Assembly (NCBI GenBank): GCA_016934355.1
Contig: JAFGTA010000074.1
Span: 1-20,114, forward strand
Length of the DNA: 20,114 nucleotides
Direction: 5' to 3'
Source: Candidatus Bathyarchaeota archaeon
GTDB lineage: Archaea > Thermoproteota > Bathyarchaeia > TCS64
Positions 13,920 through 20,114 of this stretch are shown one piece after another. The notes below the pieces were generated by a model. It saw only the letters and a program-made list of their open reading frames with translations, was not told the DNA's origin and made no database searches. Within the stretch, counting starts at the first letter, position 1; every line of letters begins with the position of its first letter. The position numbers were made by a program, and so were the translations under genes.

Positions 13920-15002
13920 TCAGTCTTTGGGCTCGGGGTCACGCCTCAGGGAGCCGGCGGCGCAGTGGATGCTTCCGCTGTTCATTGGCCAGACGAGGGT
14001 CGGTATGTCCACCTCGACGACGTCCACGCCGACGCTCTCAAGCCACTTGGTGGCCTTCGGAGTCCCCGCGGGGACGATTATCTTCATGGGTTCTAGCACG
14101 ACGCCCGTCTCGGGGCCCACAGGGGTGCCCTGGTCGATCCTGCAGATGTTGTCCGGCGGGACGATGAACTTCCAGTCCATCTCGGCCTTCAGCCAGTCCA
14201 GCAGGAAGGGGTCGAGCCACTTGGGGTTCGCCACCGATGTGTGCCTGTCCACCATGCAGTAGTGGGTGAGCTGCGGCCTGGGGCCCCAGCCGGATAATAT
14301 CCTGACGTCGACCTCGGGGTCCTGGCTGTGGATGATGTTCTTGAACTGGGTGTGTCCCCAGTCGTTTGCCCTCCAGACGGCGGGGTCGCTTGTGTTCGCC
14401 CTCGGGTAGTGCACCGTGACGAGTACGTGTTTCTCGTCGTGCCACCCGATGTTTCCTCCCTCGGCCATGCCGTCCCCCGTGATCATGCCGACGACGGGGC
14501 ACCCCGCCTCTGCGAGGGTCTGGTACGTGGGTACCTCTTCGCCCTTCCGGATGTAGTCGTACATCCTGAGGATCACCTGGCCGTAGACCGCTGGGTGGCA
14601 GACGTCGTCGGTGTAGATGGCCTTCACCTGGTACGGCGGGTCGTAGGGGTCGGGCTTCCGCTCGACGACCTCGACTCCCTCGTCTTTGTACGCCTTCCTG
14701 AGGCGCTCGTGGTCCTCTGTGAGCCGGTTCAGGTCCTTGGGCTTCCAGCTCATCCTCCAAGCGGATAAGTCGCTGCTGTGGGGAGGCCACGGCGTCGGGT
14801 TGCCGACGCTGAGGAACTCCTTGCCGGGTCTGTGGAGCAGCACTGTGCGTAGCTTGCCTATGGTGGTGTTGGCTTTCCATTTCTTGCCCCAGTACTTGGG
14901 CATCTCCTCCTCGAACTGGGAGTGCACCTGGGGGTGGTACTTCATGTACTGCTCGTGGAGGCCGAGCCCTGTATTTTCCTTGAACAAGTCAACCTCTTTC
15001 AT
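13920..15002 (-). CDS. Arginine deiminase-superfamily amidinotransferase/amidinohydrolase
   Basis: A 360-residue pentein-fold enzyme acting on a guanidino substrate. Catalytic elements: EGGN at 181-184 in DGMAEGGNIGWHD, the active-site His at about 247 in PQLTHYCMVDRH, and the nucleophile Cys at 347 in NSGSIHCAAGSLRRDP. Members include arginine deiminase, arginine:glycine amidinotransferase and DDAH. Length (360) and the IHC motif suit an amidinotransferase or DDAH/ADI-like hydrolase, and the acceptor or product cannot be told from sequence. The N-terminal 45 residues (LHEQYMKYHPQVHSQFEEEMPKYWG) form an extra segment before TIGKLRTVLLHRPGKEF. It lies upstream of a lysine dehydrogenase-like gene. 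It is clearly not an ordinary short DDAH like the one at 1901. Confidence 0.87.
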   Translation of the reverse strand: MKEVDLFKENTGLGLHEQYMKYHPQVHSQFEEEMPKYWGKKWKANTTIGKLRTVLLHRPGKEFLSVGNPTPWPPHSSDLSAWRMSWKPKDLNRLTEDHERLRKAYKDEGVEVVERKPDPYDPPYQVKAIYTDDVCHPAVYGQVILRMYDYIRKGEEVPTYQTLAEAGCPVVGMITGDGMAEGGNIGWHDEKHVLVTVHYPRANTSDPAVWRANDWGHTQFKNIIHSQDPEVDVRILSGWGPRPQLTHYCMVDRHTSVANPKWLDPFLLDWLKAEMDWKFIVPPDNICRIDQGTPVGPETGVVLEPMKIIVPAGTPKATKWLESVGVDVVEVDIPTLVWPMNSGSIHCAAGSLRRDPEPKD

Positions 15003-15051
15003 AGAACCAGAAGTATTCTAGGGGTGAAGAGATAATAAAACCTGTTAACGG

Positions 15052-15579
15052 TTACCCCTTAACCTGCTTTGGGCGCGAAATCCCTCTCCGCTCCCTTATC
15101 TTCTCCATCTCGTTTGCTAGGTACTCGACGGGCTCAAGGTAGTCTGGGTAGTCGTTGCGGGATCTGAACTCAAGTGCTATGGGGCCTATCTTCTCCCAGT
15201 ACCGTGTGACGCCTGAGGGGTTCATCTCGTAGACGAGGTCTATGTCCACGGCGCCCCGACGCACAAGAGTGGCGAGCCCTACGTAGTAGTCCCTTGCTAG
15301 GCGCCGGGTTACGTTAGCCTCCGGGTTGTTCCTTGGACTGTACTTGCTCCAGTAGTCATCGAAGTCTGTCCACTGCCAGTCCCAGAGTATCTCTGTGATG
15401 GCTCGGCTGAACTTCTCGTCCGTCATCCACTTGACTAGCTCCAAGTGTAGCCTGGCCTTCTGGGTCTCGTTCTCCTCCTTCCTCTGCCCCATGTACCGCG
15501 TGAAGATCAAATAGGTGAAGGTGATCGCAGCCGCTAACGAGGACGCGAGTGCAATGATGACAGTCTGTGAATCGACCAT
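15052..15579 (-). CDS. DUF4760-like membrane-anchored protein
   Basis: A 175-residue protein with one N-terminal membrane helix (IIALASSLAAAITFTYLIF), then a cytosolic helical domain. The pattern LHLELVKWMTDEKFSRAITEILWDW, FDDYWSKYSP, a central LATLVRRGAVDIDLVYEM, then WEKIGPIALEFRSR and YLEPVEYLANEM matches the DUF4760 style of small membrane-linked proteins. That family has no known function to me. The ATG at 15579 precedes the membrane helix directly. Its stop is about 50 bases before the amidinotransferase ATG, so cotranscription is possible. The 208-base region upstream (15580-15787) holds only A/T-rich promoter-like DNA, with no RNA gene that I can recognise. Confidence 0.72.
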   Translation of the reverse strand: MVDSQTVIIALASSLAAAITFTYLIFTRYMGQRKEENETQKARLHLELVKWMTDEKFSRAITEILWDWQWTDFDDYWSKYSPRNNPEANVTRRLARDYYVGLATLVRRGAVDIDLVYEMNPSGVTRYWEKIGPIALEFRSRNDYPDYLEPVEYLANEMEKIRERRGISRPKQVKG

Positions 15580-15787
15580 GTAATCAATGATAGTACGTTG
15601 AAGTGAAAAATTTTGCAGTAAATCTTCTGATCGATCCTCATCATTCGAGGTTTTTCCTCCCTAGGCTTTAGTGATCCCTTCTGGTGAGTTCATGCGTCTT
15701 CAAGCACGTCCTATCATCTGGGTCTGGACATCCTGTTAGATAAGTCTAAATCAGCCCCAACCAAAGGTCCGATAAAGGTGAACCGTG

Positions 15788-16636
15788 ATGCGCGTCGTGC
15801 TTCTAGGTACAGGCGGGCCCAGACCTGACCCGACTCGGATGGGGCCCAGCACCCTTGTTTCCGTCGGAGATGATAACATCCTTGTTGACGCGGGGAGGGG
15901 TGTAGCTGCCCGGCTGGCTCAGGTGGGCGTCCCCATAACAGAGGTGGGGCATATTTTCATCACTCACCTCCACTTCGACCACACGGGAGGGCTGGCGGAC
16001 ACGCTGTTCGCGGCGTGGAACAAGGGGAGGAACCGGGTCATCAACGTCTACGGCCCCAAGGGGACGCGGCACATGGTGACGCACCTGTTGGAAGCGTACT
16101 CCGCCGACATATGGTACAGGCTCGCCGAGACCGCGTTGACGACGGAGAAGCTCATGGACATAAGGGACATGGTCGAGGTGACTGAGATGCAACCGGGCAC
16201 CGTCTACGATGCAGGTGAATGGCGCGTCACCGCCGCACACGTCGACCATGGGCACGGCCTCGGCTTGACCCGCGACGAGTGGCAGTGCCTCGGCTACAGG
16301 GTCGAGGCTGAGGGGAAGGCGGTGGCTATAAGCGGCGACGCGGTCCATTCCAAATCCCTCGTCGAGCTCTCAAGGGACGCCGACCTGCTTGTCATGTGCT
16401 GCTACCTAGCCGGAGAAGAGATAGACAACCATGACCTCAGGCTCATCTCCAGGCACGTCCTCGCCTCCTCCATGGAGGCGGGTAAGATAGCGTCCGAGGC
16501 TGGGGTAAAGAGTCTCGTTCTCACCCACATCAGGGAGAAGCCTCGGAGGCTGCTGGACGGCATGGTCTCTGACATAAAACGGGACTATGACGGGGTCATC
16601 CACGTCGGGGAAGACCTGATGGAGTTCAACCTCTGA
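15788..16636 (+). CDS. Metallo-beta-lactamase-fold hydrolase (RNase Z/arylsulfatase-like)
   Basis: A 282-residue MBL-fold metal-dependent hydrolase. The zinc motif is FITHLHFDHTGGL (H60, H62, D64, H65). Further ligands are suggested by AHVDHGHGL, the ISGDAVHS Asp, and the C-terminal LTHIREK His. The N-terminus VVLLGTGGPRPDPTRMGPS is typical of the RNase Z/arylsulfatase branch, but I do not see the RNase Z flexible arm, so a small-molecule esterase or lactonase-like role is equally possible. The ATG at 15788 is preferred over GTG 15785, because AGGTGA at about 15776-15781 is correctly spaced as a ribosome site. It is convergent with the short M20 peptidase. Confidence 0.86.
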   Translation: MRVVLLGTGGPRPDPTRMGPSTLVSVGDDNILVDAGRGVAARLAQVGVPITEVGHIFITHLHFDHTGGLADTLFAAWNKGRNRVINVYGPKGTRHMVTHLLEAYSADIWYRLAETALTTEKLMDIRDMVEVTEMQPGTVYDAGEWRVTAAHVDHGHGLGLTRDEWQCLGYRVEAEGKAVAISGDAVHSKSLVELSRDADLLVMCCYLAGEEIDNHDLRLISRHVLASSMEAGKIASEAGVKSLVLTHIREKPRRLLDGMVSDIKRDYDGVIHVGEDLMEFNL

Positions 16637-16685
16637 AGCACTCGGTTGGCTTGGTAGACTATCACCCGGCGACTTGGTTCACCAG

Positions 16686-17513
16686 TTACCCTAGGAATGT
16701 TTTCGCGAGGTTGTAATAAGCCCTCCTCGTGAGTTCTACGGTCTTTAGGCTCACTCTCTCGTTGGGGCCGTGGACCGTCAGCGCCTTCGCGGGGGTCTCG
16801 GGGTCGTACAACGCGAAGCCGTAGCACTCCACGCCCAGCCTACGCAGGTGCCTGAGGTCGGTCTTCCCCGGCATCATCTCGGGCGCAAGCGTTGTGCCGG
16901 GCATCTCCATCCTCACAGCCATCTCCATGGCTGACACGAAGACCGACTCCACCGGGCTGGAGCCGCCGCCTTTCTCCCCGTAGGTGAAGACCACTTTACC
17001 TGGTCCGCTGAGCCAGCCACCCGCCTCCGTGACAGCGTAGTCAGTCTCCACCTCTTCAGGGTGCTGATCAAGCATCCACTCCGTGCCGAGTCCTTTGCCG
17101 TCCTCCTCGTCGCAGACAACCAGTAGCGTCAGGTCCCCTGACGGCTTGAACCCCTCGACGCACAGGTCTATGAACGCCTGCATGTGGGCTGCAACCATGA
17201 ACAGCATGTCGTGGGAGCCGCGTCCCCAGATGTATTCATCCCTCTGAACAGCCGAGAACGGGTCCACGACCCATTCAGCCTCCCTCTCCACTGGCGCGAC
17301 GTCGACGTGGCCTGGTCCAAACATGAGCCCGGGGCCACTACTCGTACCTTGTATCCGCGCCACGAGGTTGCCTCTTCCGGGCGCCGACTCGTAGACGGTG
17401 GACTCGACGCCGTGCGCGTCGAGGTACCCGCGGATTGTGTCTATGGACTTCATCTCGCCGCCGGGCGGGTTAACGCACCTGTTCCTGATGAGCTCAGTCA
17501 GTAGGCTGATCAT
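16686..17513 (-). CDS. M20-family metallopeptidase lacking the lid (dimerisation) domain
   Basis: A 275-residue relative of the M20 aminoacylase/carboxypeptidase/dapE group, usually 370-460 residues. The catalytic-domain ligands are in place: H69 and D71 (GHVDVAP), bridging D102 (GRGSHDML), E136/E137 (CDEEDG), E163 (VTEAGG) and H249 (TVHGPNE). After FTYGEKGGG (177-184), the usual lid insertion of roughly 130-180 residues is absent, and the chain goes directly to a helix (SPVESVFVSAMEMAV) and the C-terminal half (PGKTDLRHLRRLGVECYGFA). The frame is open through the junction near 16955-16973, so it is either a true minimal form or an in-frame deletion. Hydrolysis of N-acyl or peptide amides is the family role; activity without the lid is uncertain. 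Confidence 0.85.
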   Translation of the reverse strand: MISLLTELIRNRCVNPPGGEMKSIDTIRGYLDAHGVESTVYESAPGRGNLVARIQGTSSGPGLMFGPGHVDVAPVEREAEWVVDPFSAVQRDEYIWGRGSHDMLFMVAAHMQAFIDLCVEGFKPSGDLTLLVVCDEEDGKGLGTEWMLDQHPEEVETDYAVTEAGGWLSGPGKVVFTYGEKGGGSSPVESVFVSAMEMAVRMEMPGTTLAPEMMPGKTDLRHLRRLGVECYGFALYDPETPAKALTVHGPNERVSLKTVELTRRAYYNLAKTFLG

Positions 17514-17534
17514 CGGCTGAAAATGCGTCTACGG

Positions 17535-17545
17535 ACATTTAACGG
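17535..17545 (-). promoter_or_regulatory. TATA-like element of the short M20 gene
   Basis: CCGTTAAATG on the minus strand is about 25 bases upstream of the ATG at 17513. It lies back to back with the promoter of the AN1-M50 gene. Confidence 0.4.
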
Positions 17546-17562
17546 GGCGCCCCTTGTTCCGC

Positions 17563-17573
17563 ATCATATATAC
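17563..17573 (+). promoter_or_regulatory. TATA element of the AN1-M50 protease gene
   Basis: ATCATATATAC lies about 30-39 bases before the ATG at 17602, giving a short leader of a few bases. Confidence 0.5.
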
Positions 17574-17601
17574 GGTACCGCACGTAAAAAACGGGGAAGA
17601 C

Positions 17602-18372
17602 ATGGTCAAGTGTGACAAGTGCGGCAAGGACGAGTACATGCCATTCAGGTGCAAGTACTGCGGAGGCTACTTCTGCGCCGAGCACAGGCTCCCCGAGATG
17701 CACGACTGCCCAGGCTACTACGACTACAACCGCAGCACCACCGGGCAGACCGGGTTCAACCCCACCGGCTACAGCTACTCGCCGCAGACCCGCCGTACCG
17801 TGTTCTGGTTCAGCCAGACTGAGCTCCGTGACCTGGCTATCGGCCTCGGCGTCATACTCGCCATACCGTTGTTCAGCTACTGGAGGCAGGTTCTCTCTAG
17901 CCCTCTCGTGTTTGGAGTATACTTCCTGATCTTCGCACTGGCTTTCATTCTCCACGAGGTGGCGCACAAGTTCATGGCGCAGCGCCTCGGCTACTGGGCA
18001 GAGTTCAGGCTCAACCGGCAGGGGCTCATGCTGACGCTCCTCAGCTTCATCTCACCCATCAAGATCATCGCCCCCGGCGCCGTCATGATCGGCGGCATAA
18101 TGAACTGGGACGACTACGGCAAGGTTAGCATCGTTGGCCCAGCCACCAACATCGGGATGGGGCTCTTCTACTTCGCAGTATACCTCGTAACGGGCAGCCC
18201 GCTGGTGGCGGCTCTGGCGAACGTGGGGATGAACATCAACGCGAGTCTCGCCCTATTCAACCTCATACCCATCGGCGTCTTCGACGGCGCCAAGGTCATG
18301 AAGTGGAACCGCGCCGCGTGGGCTGCAGCCGTGCTAGCCGCGGGCATCCTCTTCGTGCTCTCATCGTTCTAG
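17602..18372 (+). CDS. AN1 zinc finger fused to an M50 (S2P-like) membrane metalloprotease
   Basis: A 256-residue membrane protein. An AN1 zinc finger occupies residues about 4-36 (C4, C7, C17, C20, C25, H28, H34, C36), then a polar linker of about 30 residues, then 5-6 hydrophobic helices. The M50 catalytic signature is present: HEVAH at 118-122 (HExxH) and NLIPIGVFDG with D228, the third zinc ligand. Such proteases cleave substrates inside the membrane (regulated intramembrane proteolysis). The AN1 finger, which in other proteins binds ubiquitin-like or proteasome-linked partners, may recruit substrates; this is inference. The ATG at 17602 is taken rather than the earlier in-frame start at 17554, because it begins MVKCDKCGKDEY, the AN1 domain itself, and fits the TATA spacing. 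Confidence 0.9.
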   Translation: MVKCDKCGKDEYMPFRCKYCGGYFCAEHRLPEMHDCPGYYDYNRSTTGQTGFNPTGYSYSPQTRRTVFWFSQTELRDLAIGLGVILAIPLFSYWRQVLSSPLVFGVYFLIFALAFILHEVAHKFMAQRLGYWAEFRLNRQGLMLTLLSFISPIKIIAPGAVMIGGIMNWDDYGKVSIVGPATNIGMGLFYFAVYLVTGSPLVAALANVGMNINASLALFNLIPIGVFDGAKVMKWNRAAWAAAVLAAGILFVLSSF

Positions 18373-18396
18373 CCCTCCGCGGACCAGACCCGCGTC

Positions 18397-18405
18397 TCTT
18401 ATCTA
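18397..18405 (+). promoter_or_regulatory. TATA-like element of the PRPP synthetase gene
   Basis: TCTTATCTA lies about 28 bases before the ATG at 18429 and supports that start over longer upstream possibilities. Confidence 0.4.
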
Positions 18406-18428
18406 CCCGATGCATATTCATACACGCC

Positions 18429-19316
18429 ATGATAATCATACCGGGGCCCGCCTCCAAGGAGCTCGGGGAGGCCGTCGCCGAGAGGCTGAGCCTTGAGGCA
18501 CACCCCGTCGAGCACAGGCTGTTCCCCGACGGCGAGAGCTACCTGAGACTCACGGCTGACGTCAAAGGCGAGACGGTGGCGCTGGTCCAGTCCACGGCTC
18601 CAGACGGTGACAGCAAGATGATGCAGCTCCTCATAATGGCGCGAACAGCGAAGGACTTCGGCGCCGAACGCGTCGTAGCGTGCGTACCCTACCTCGCGTA
18701 CATGAGGCAGGACAAGCAGTTCCTCGACGGGGAAGCGCTGTCCTTCGACGTGGTATTGAGCCTGCTGGAGTGCGTCGGCGTCGACGACCTCGTCGTCGTG
18801 GACCTCCACAGCGAGGAGAGCCTGGCTAGAATCCAGTCAAGCCACGGTATCAGGGTCCACACGCTCACCGCGATACCCGCCATAGCCCTGTACCTCAAGG
18901 AGCATGGCTACGACGGCGCCTACAGCCTCTCCCCCGATGTTGGGCGCAAGGACATCGTGGAGACTGCCAGCAGGGTGATGGGAGGCGGCTTCGCGTTCTT
19001 CGAGAAGATGAGGGACAGGCACACCGGCGAGACCACCATGAAGGTGAAGGACGTCGACGTGAAGGGGCGGAAGGCCGTGGTCTTCGACGACATCATAAGC
19101 AGCGGCGGCACCATGGCGCGCGCCATAAAGGGGCTGAAGGCTCAGGGCGCCGTCAAGGTCGCGGCGGCTTGCACCCACGCACTGTTCATGCCGGGTGCCG
19201 AGGAGAGGCTCAGGGAGGCGGGCGCCGACCTGATACTGGCGGCGGACACGGTGGAGACCCCTTACAGCAGGGTTTCCGTCGCCGGGCTCATCGCGGACCA
19301 TCTGCGATGCCTCTGA
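18429..19316 (+). CDS. prs: Ribose-phosphate pyrophosphokinase (PRPP synthetase), archaeal type
   Basis: A 295-residue enzyme that makes 5-phosphoribosyl-1-pyrophosphate from ribose 5-phosphate and ATP, for nucleotide, histidine and tryptophan synthesis. Motifs: IIIPGPASKELGE, FPDGESYLR (32-40), PYLAYMRQDKQF (88-98), VVVDLHSEES (ATP/Mg), LSPDVGRKD and the PRPP-binding loop VVFDDIISSGGTMARA (218-231). Length matches the archaeal class, which is slightly shorter than the bacterial one. The start is the ATG at 18429, 57 bases after the AN1-M50 stop; a longer in-frame reading from 18303 would extend into the protease gene and has no family support. It is expressed in the same direction as its neighbours. 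Confidence 0.95.
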   Translation: MIIIPGPASKELGEAVAERLSLEAHPVEHRLFPDGESYLRLTADVKGETVALVQSTAPDGDSKMMQLLIMARTAKDFGAERVVACVPYLAYMRQDKQFLDGEALSFDVVLSLLECVGVDDLVVVDLHSEESLARIQSSHGIRVHTLTAIPAIALYLKEHGYDGAYSLSPDVGRKDIVETASRVMGGGFAFFEKMRDRHTGETTMKVKDVDVKGRKAVVFDDIISSGGTMARAIKGLKAQGAVKVAAACTHALFMPGAEERLREAGADLILAADTVETPYSRVSVAGLIADHLRCL

Positions 19317-19360
19317 CCGATACCTATTTCACCTAGCTTCAAGGAACGTTATGCGGCGAC

Positions 19361-19705
19361 ATGATAAGCAGCAGGATAAGGCTCAAGGTGCAGTCGGTGA
19401 AGGCCGTCAAGGACCCTGAGAACCGTGAGGCTTTCCAGATCGACTTCGTCGAGGTCCGCTCAAAGCCACCCATGGTGATGATGAGCAACCCGGAGGTCCC
19501 CGCGGAGATCAACCAGATGGTCGTCCAGGTCACCAAGAGCTTCCAGGGCATCATGCCAGGTAGCCAGAGTACCACGTACGAGCAGCGGAAGCTGACGCTT
19601 ATTTTGACCGGTGAGGAGCTGGAGAGCTTCAACATGAAGCCTTACCCCAACCAGCTCTACGAGCTCAACATCACGGACGGCCAGCTGGGCTTCAAAGAGC
19701 TGTAG
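19361..19705 (+). CDS. Small archaeal protein, possibly arcadin-1-like
   Basis: A 114-residue soluble protein with beta-strand-rich ends: SSRIRLKVQSVKAVKDPEN near the start, then FQIDFVEVRSKPP, then a central NQMVVQVTKSFQGIMPG, and LTLILTGEELESFNMKPYPNQLYELNI at the end. The layout (basic strand, DPEN turn, EVR strand, then helix) recalls arcadin-1, a small partner of crenactin in some TACK archaea, but there is no crenactin gene in view and the match is by memory only. The start ATG is at 19361. It lies 44 bases after the PRPP synthetase stop and 48 bases before the thioredoxin-like gene, which has its own possible promoter. Function unknown. Confidence 0.7.
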   Translation: MISSRIRLKVQSVKAVKDPENREAFQIDFVEVRSKPPMVMMSNPEVPAEINQMVVQVTKSFQGIMPGSQSTTYEQRKLTLILTGEELESFNMKPYPNQLYELNITDGQLGFKEL

Positions 19706-19753
19706 CCGGCAACCATTAAATCCCGTTAATCCAACGGTATTCACAGTGATTCT

Positions 19754-20114
19754 ATGGCCAAGCTAGTGGACATCCAGCACACCGACTTCGAGGCTGAGGT
19801 GCTGAACTCGGGGAAGCCCACCGTCGTCGAGTACTGGCACCACAAGTGCCCCGCCTGTGAGACGATGAAGCCTATCTACGAGACGATGCCGGGCCGCGTG
19901 GAGGGCGCCAAGTTCACACGGATGAACCTGCTTGAGAGCAGGGAGAACCGGGTCCACGCCATCAAGGAGGGCGTGAGGAGCACCCCCACCTTCCTCGTCT
20001 ACTGCGCCGGGCGTCCCATCGGCGCCATCATAGGCGTTAGGGAGCTCGAAGAGATGGAGGCAGAGCTCAAGGCCCTCGTGGACGCCAGCGACTCATGCCT
20101 CTTGGGCACACCAC
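19754..20114 (+). CDS. Thioredoxin-fold protein with CPAC active site, 3' partial
   Basis: The frame from the ATG at 19754 is open for 120 codons to the right edge, so the protein is cut off. It shows a thioredoxin-like order: a start helix (DFEAEVLNSGKPTVVEYW), the redox motif HHKCPACETMKPIY (CPAC), a middle region with MNLLESRENRVHAIKEG, the cis-Pro segment VRSTPTFLVYCAG, and a final IGVRELEEMEAELKALV helix. It is likely a cytosolic thiol-disulfide reductase; the Trp before the motif is followed by HHKC rather than the common WCGPC, a non-standard form. A TATA-like element (CCATTAAATCC or CGTTAATCC, 19713-19735) precedes it. Closer assignment would need the missing C-terminus. Confidence 0.88.
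   Translation, partial: MAKLVDIQHTDFEAEVLNSGKPTVVEYWHHKCPACETMKPIYETMPGRVEGAKFTRMNLLESRENRVHAIKEGVRSTPTFLVYCAGRPIGAIIGVRELEEMEAELKALVDASDSCLLGTP

Noticed and set aside
14038..14880. Minus-strand frame of 280 codons inside the amidinotransferase gene
   Set aside because: It is a frame-shifted shadow of the same strand, rich in Arg/Pro/His repeats and without any recognisable domain.
15580..15787. Possible RNA gene in the 208-base gap before the MBL hydrolase
   Set aside because: I found no tRNA cloverleaf, C/D box pair or strong hairpin, only promoter-like A/T-rich stretches.
1..20114. CRISPR arrays, insertion sequences, prophage or integrase attachment sites
   Set aside because: No regularly spaced repeats, transposase motifs, terminal inverted repeats or tRNA-linked duplications were seen; the only mobile-type genes are vapBC.

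Overview
The window reads as chromosomal DNA from an archaeon. Most coding starts sit about 25-28 bases downstream of an A/T-rich TATA-like element, with little or no leader and no Shine-Dalgarno sequence, which is typical of archaeal leaderless transcription. Arginine is often AGG/AGA and isoleucine often ATA. Several products belong to families common in archaea: an M42 aminopeptidase, a short archaeal-type PRPP synthetase, an AN1 finger-M50 membrane protease, VapBC, and a TIGR04076 protein. Two weaker resemblances (a CdvA-like coiled coil and an arcadin-1-like protein) would point to the TACK lineages, perhaps near Bathyarchaeia. That placement is an inference, since no rRNA or other phylogenetic marker is present. 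Coding density is high and no gap without a gene exceeds about 210 bases.

Layout. 1-2656: a membrane-anchored CAP-domain protein open at the left edge, a 40-residue membrane peptide, and a divergent pair of M42 aminopeptidase (-) and DDAH-type amidinohydrolase (+). 2653-6304: a glycosylation-site-rich surface protein (-), then a two-gene E1 alpha/beta unit of a 2-oxoacid (acetoin/pyruvate-type) dehydrogenase ending in a hairpin/T-tract terminator, then a coiled-coil protein (-). 6512-9463: a small flavodoxin, a TIGR04076 protein, a fusion of an ArsR-like winged helix to a BtrH/C39-like domain (-), and a vapBC toxin-antitoxin pair with a palindrome over its TATA box. 9466-13868: an MFS transporter with an upstream HAD hydrolase (-), three small proteins, and a lysine 6-dehydrogenase/saccharopine dehydrogenase-like enzyme (-). 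13920-17513: an arginine deiminase-superfamily amidinotransferase (-), a DUF4760-like membrane protein (-), a metallo-beta-lactamase-fold hydrolase (+), and an abnormally short M20 peptidase (-). 17602-20114: AN1-M50 protease, PRPP synthetase, an arcadin-like protein, and a thioredoxin-fold protein cut by the right edge.

Functional themes. Amino-acid and guanidino metabolism recurs: DDAH-like hydrolase, amidinotransferase, lysine dehydrogenase-like enzyme, and M42 and M20 peptidases. This suggests use of peptides, arginine and lysine, but the genes are separate transcription units and no shared pathway is proven. I do not see a defence island, prophage or CRISPR. The most unusual items are proteins that depart from their families: an E1 alpha subunit whose Mg-ThDP ligands and phosphorylation loop are altered, an M20 peptidase that keeps its metal ligands but lacks the lid domain, and the winged-helix/BtrH-like fusion.
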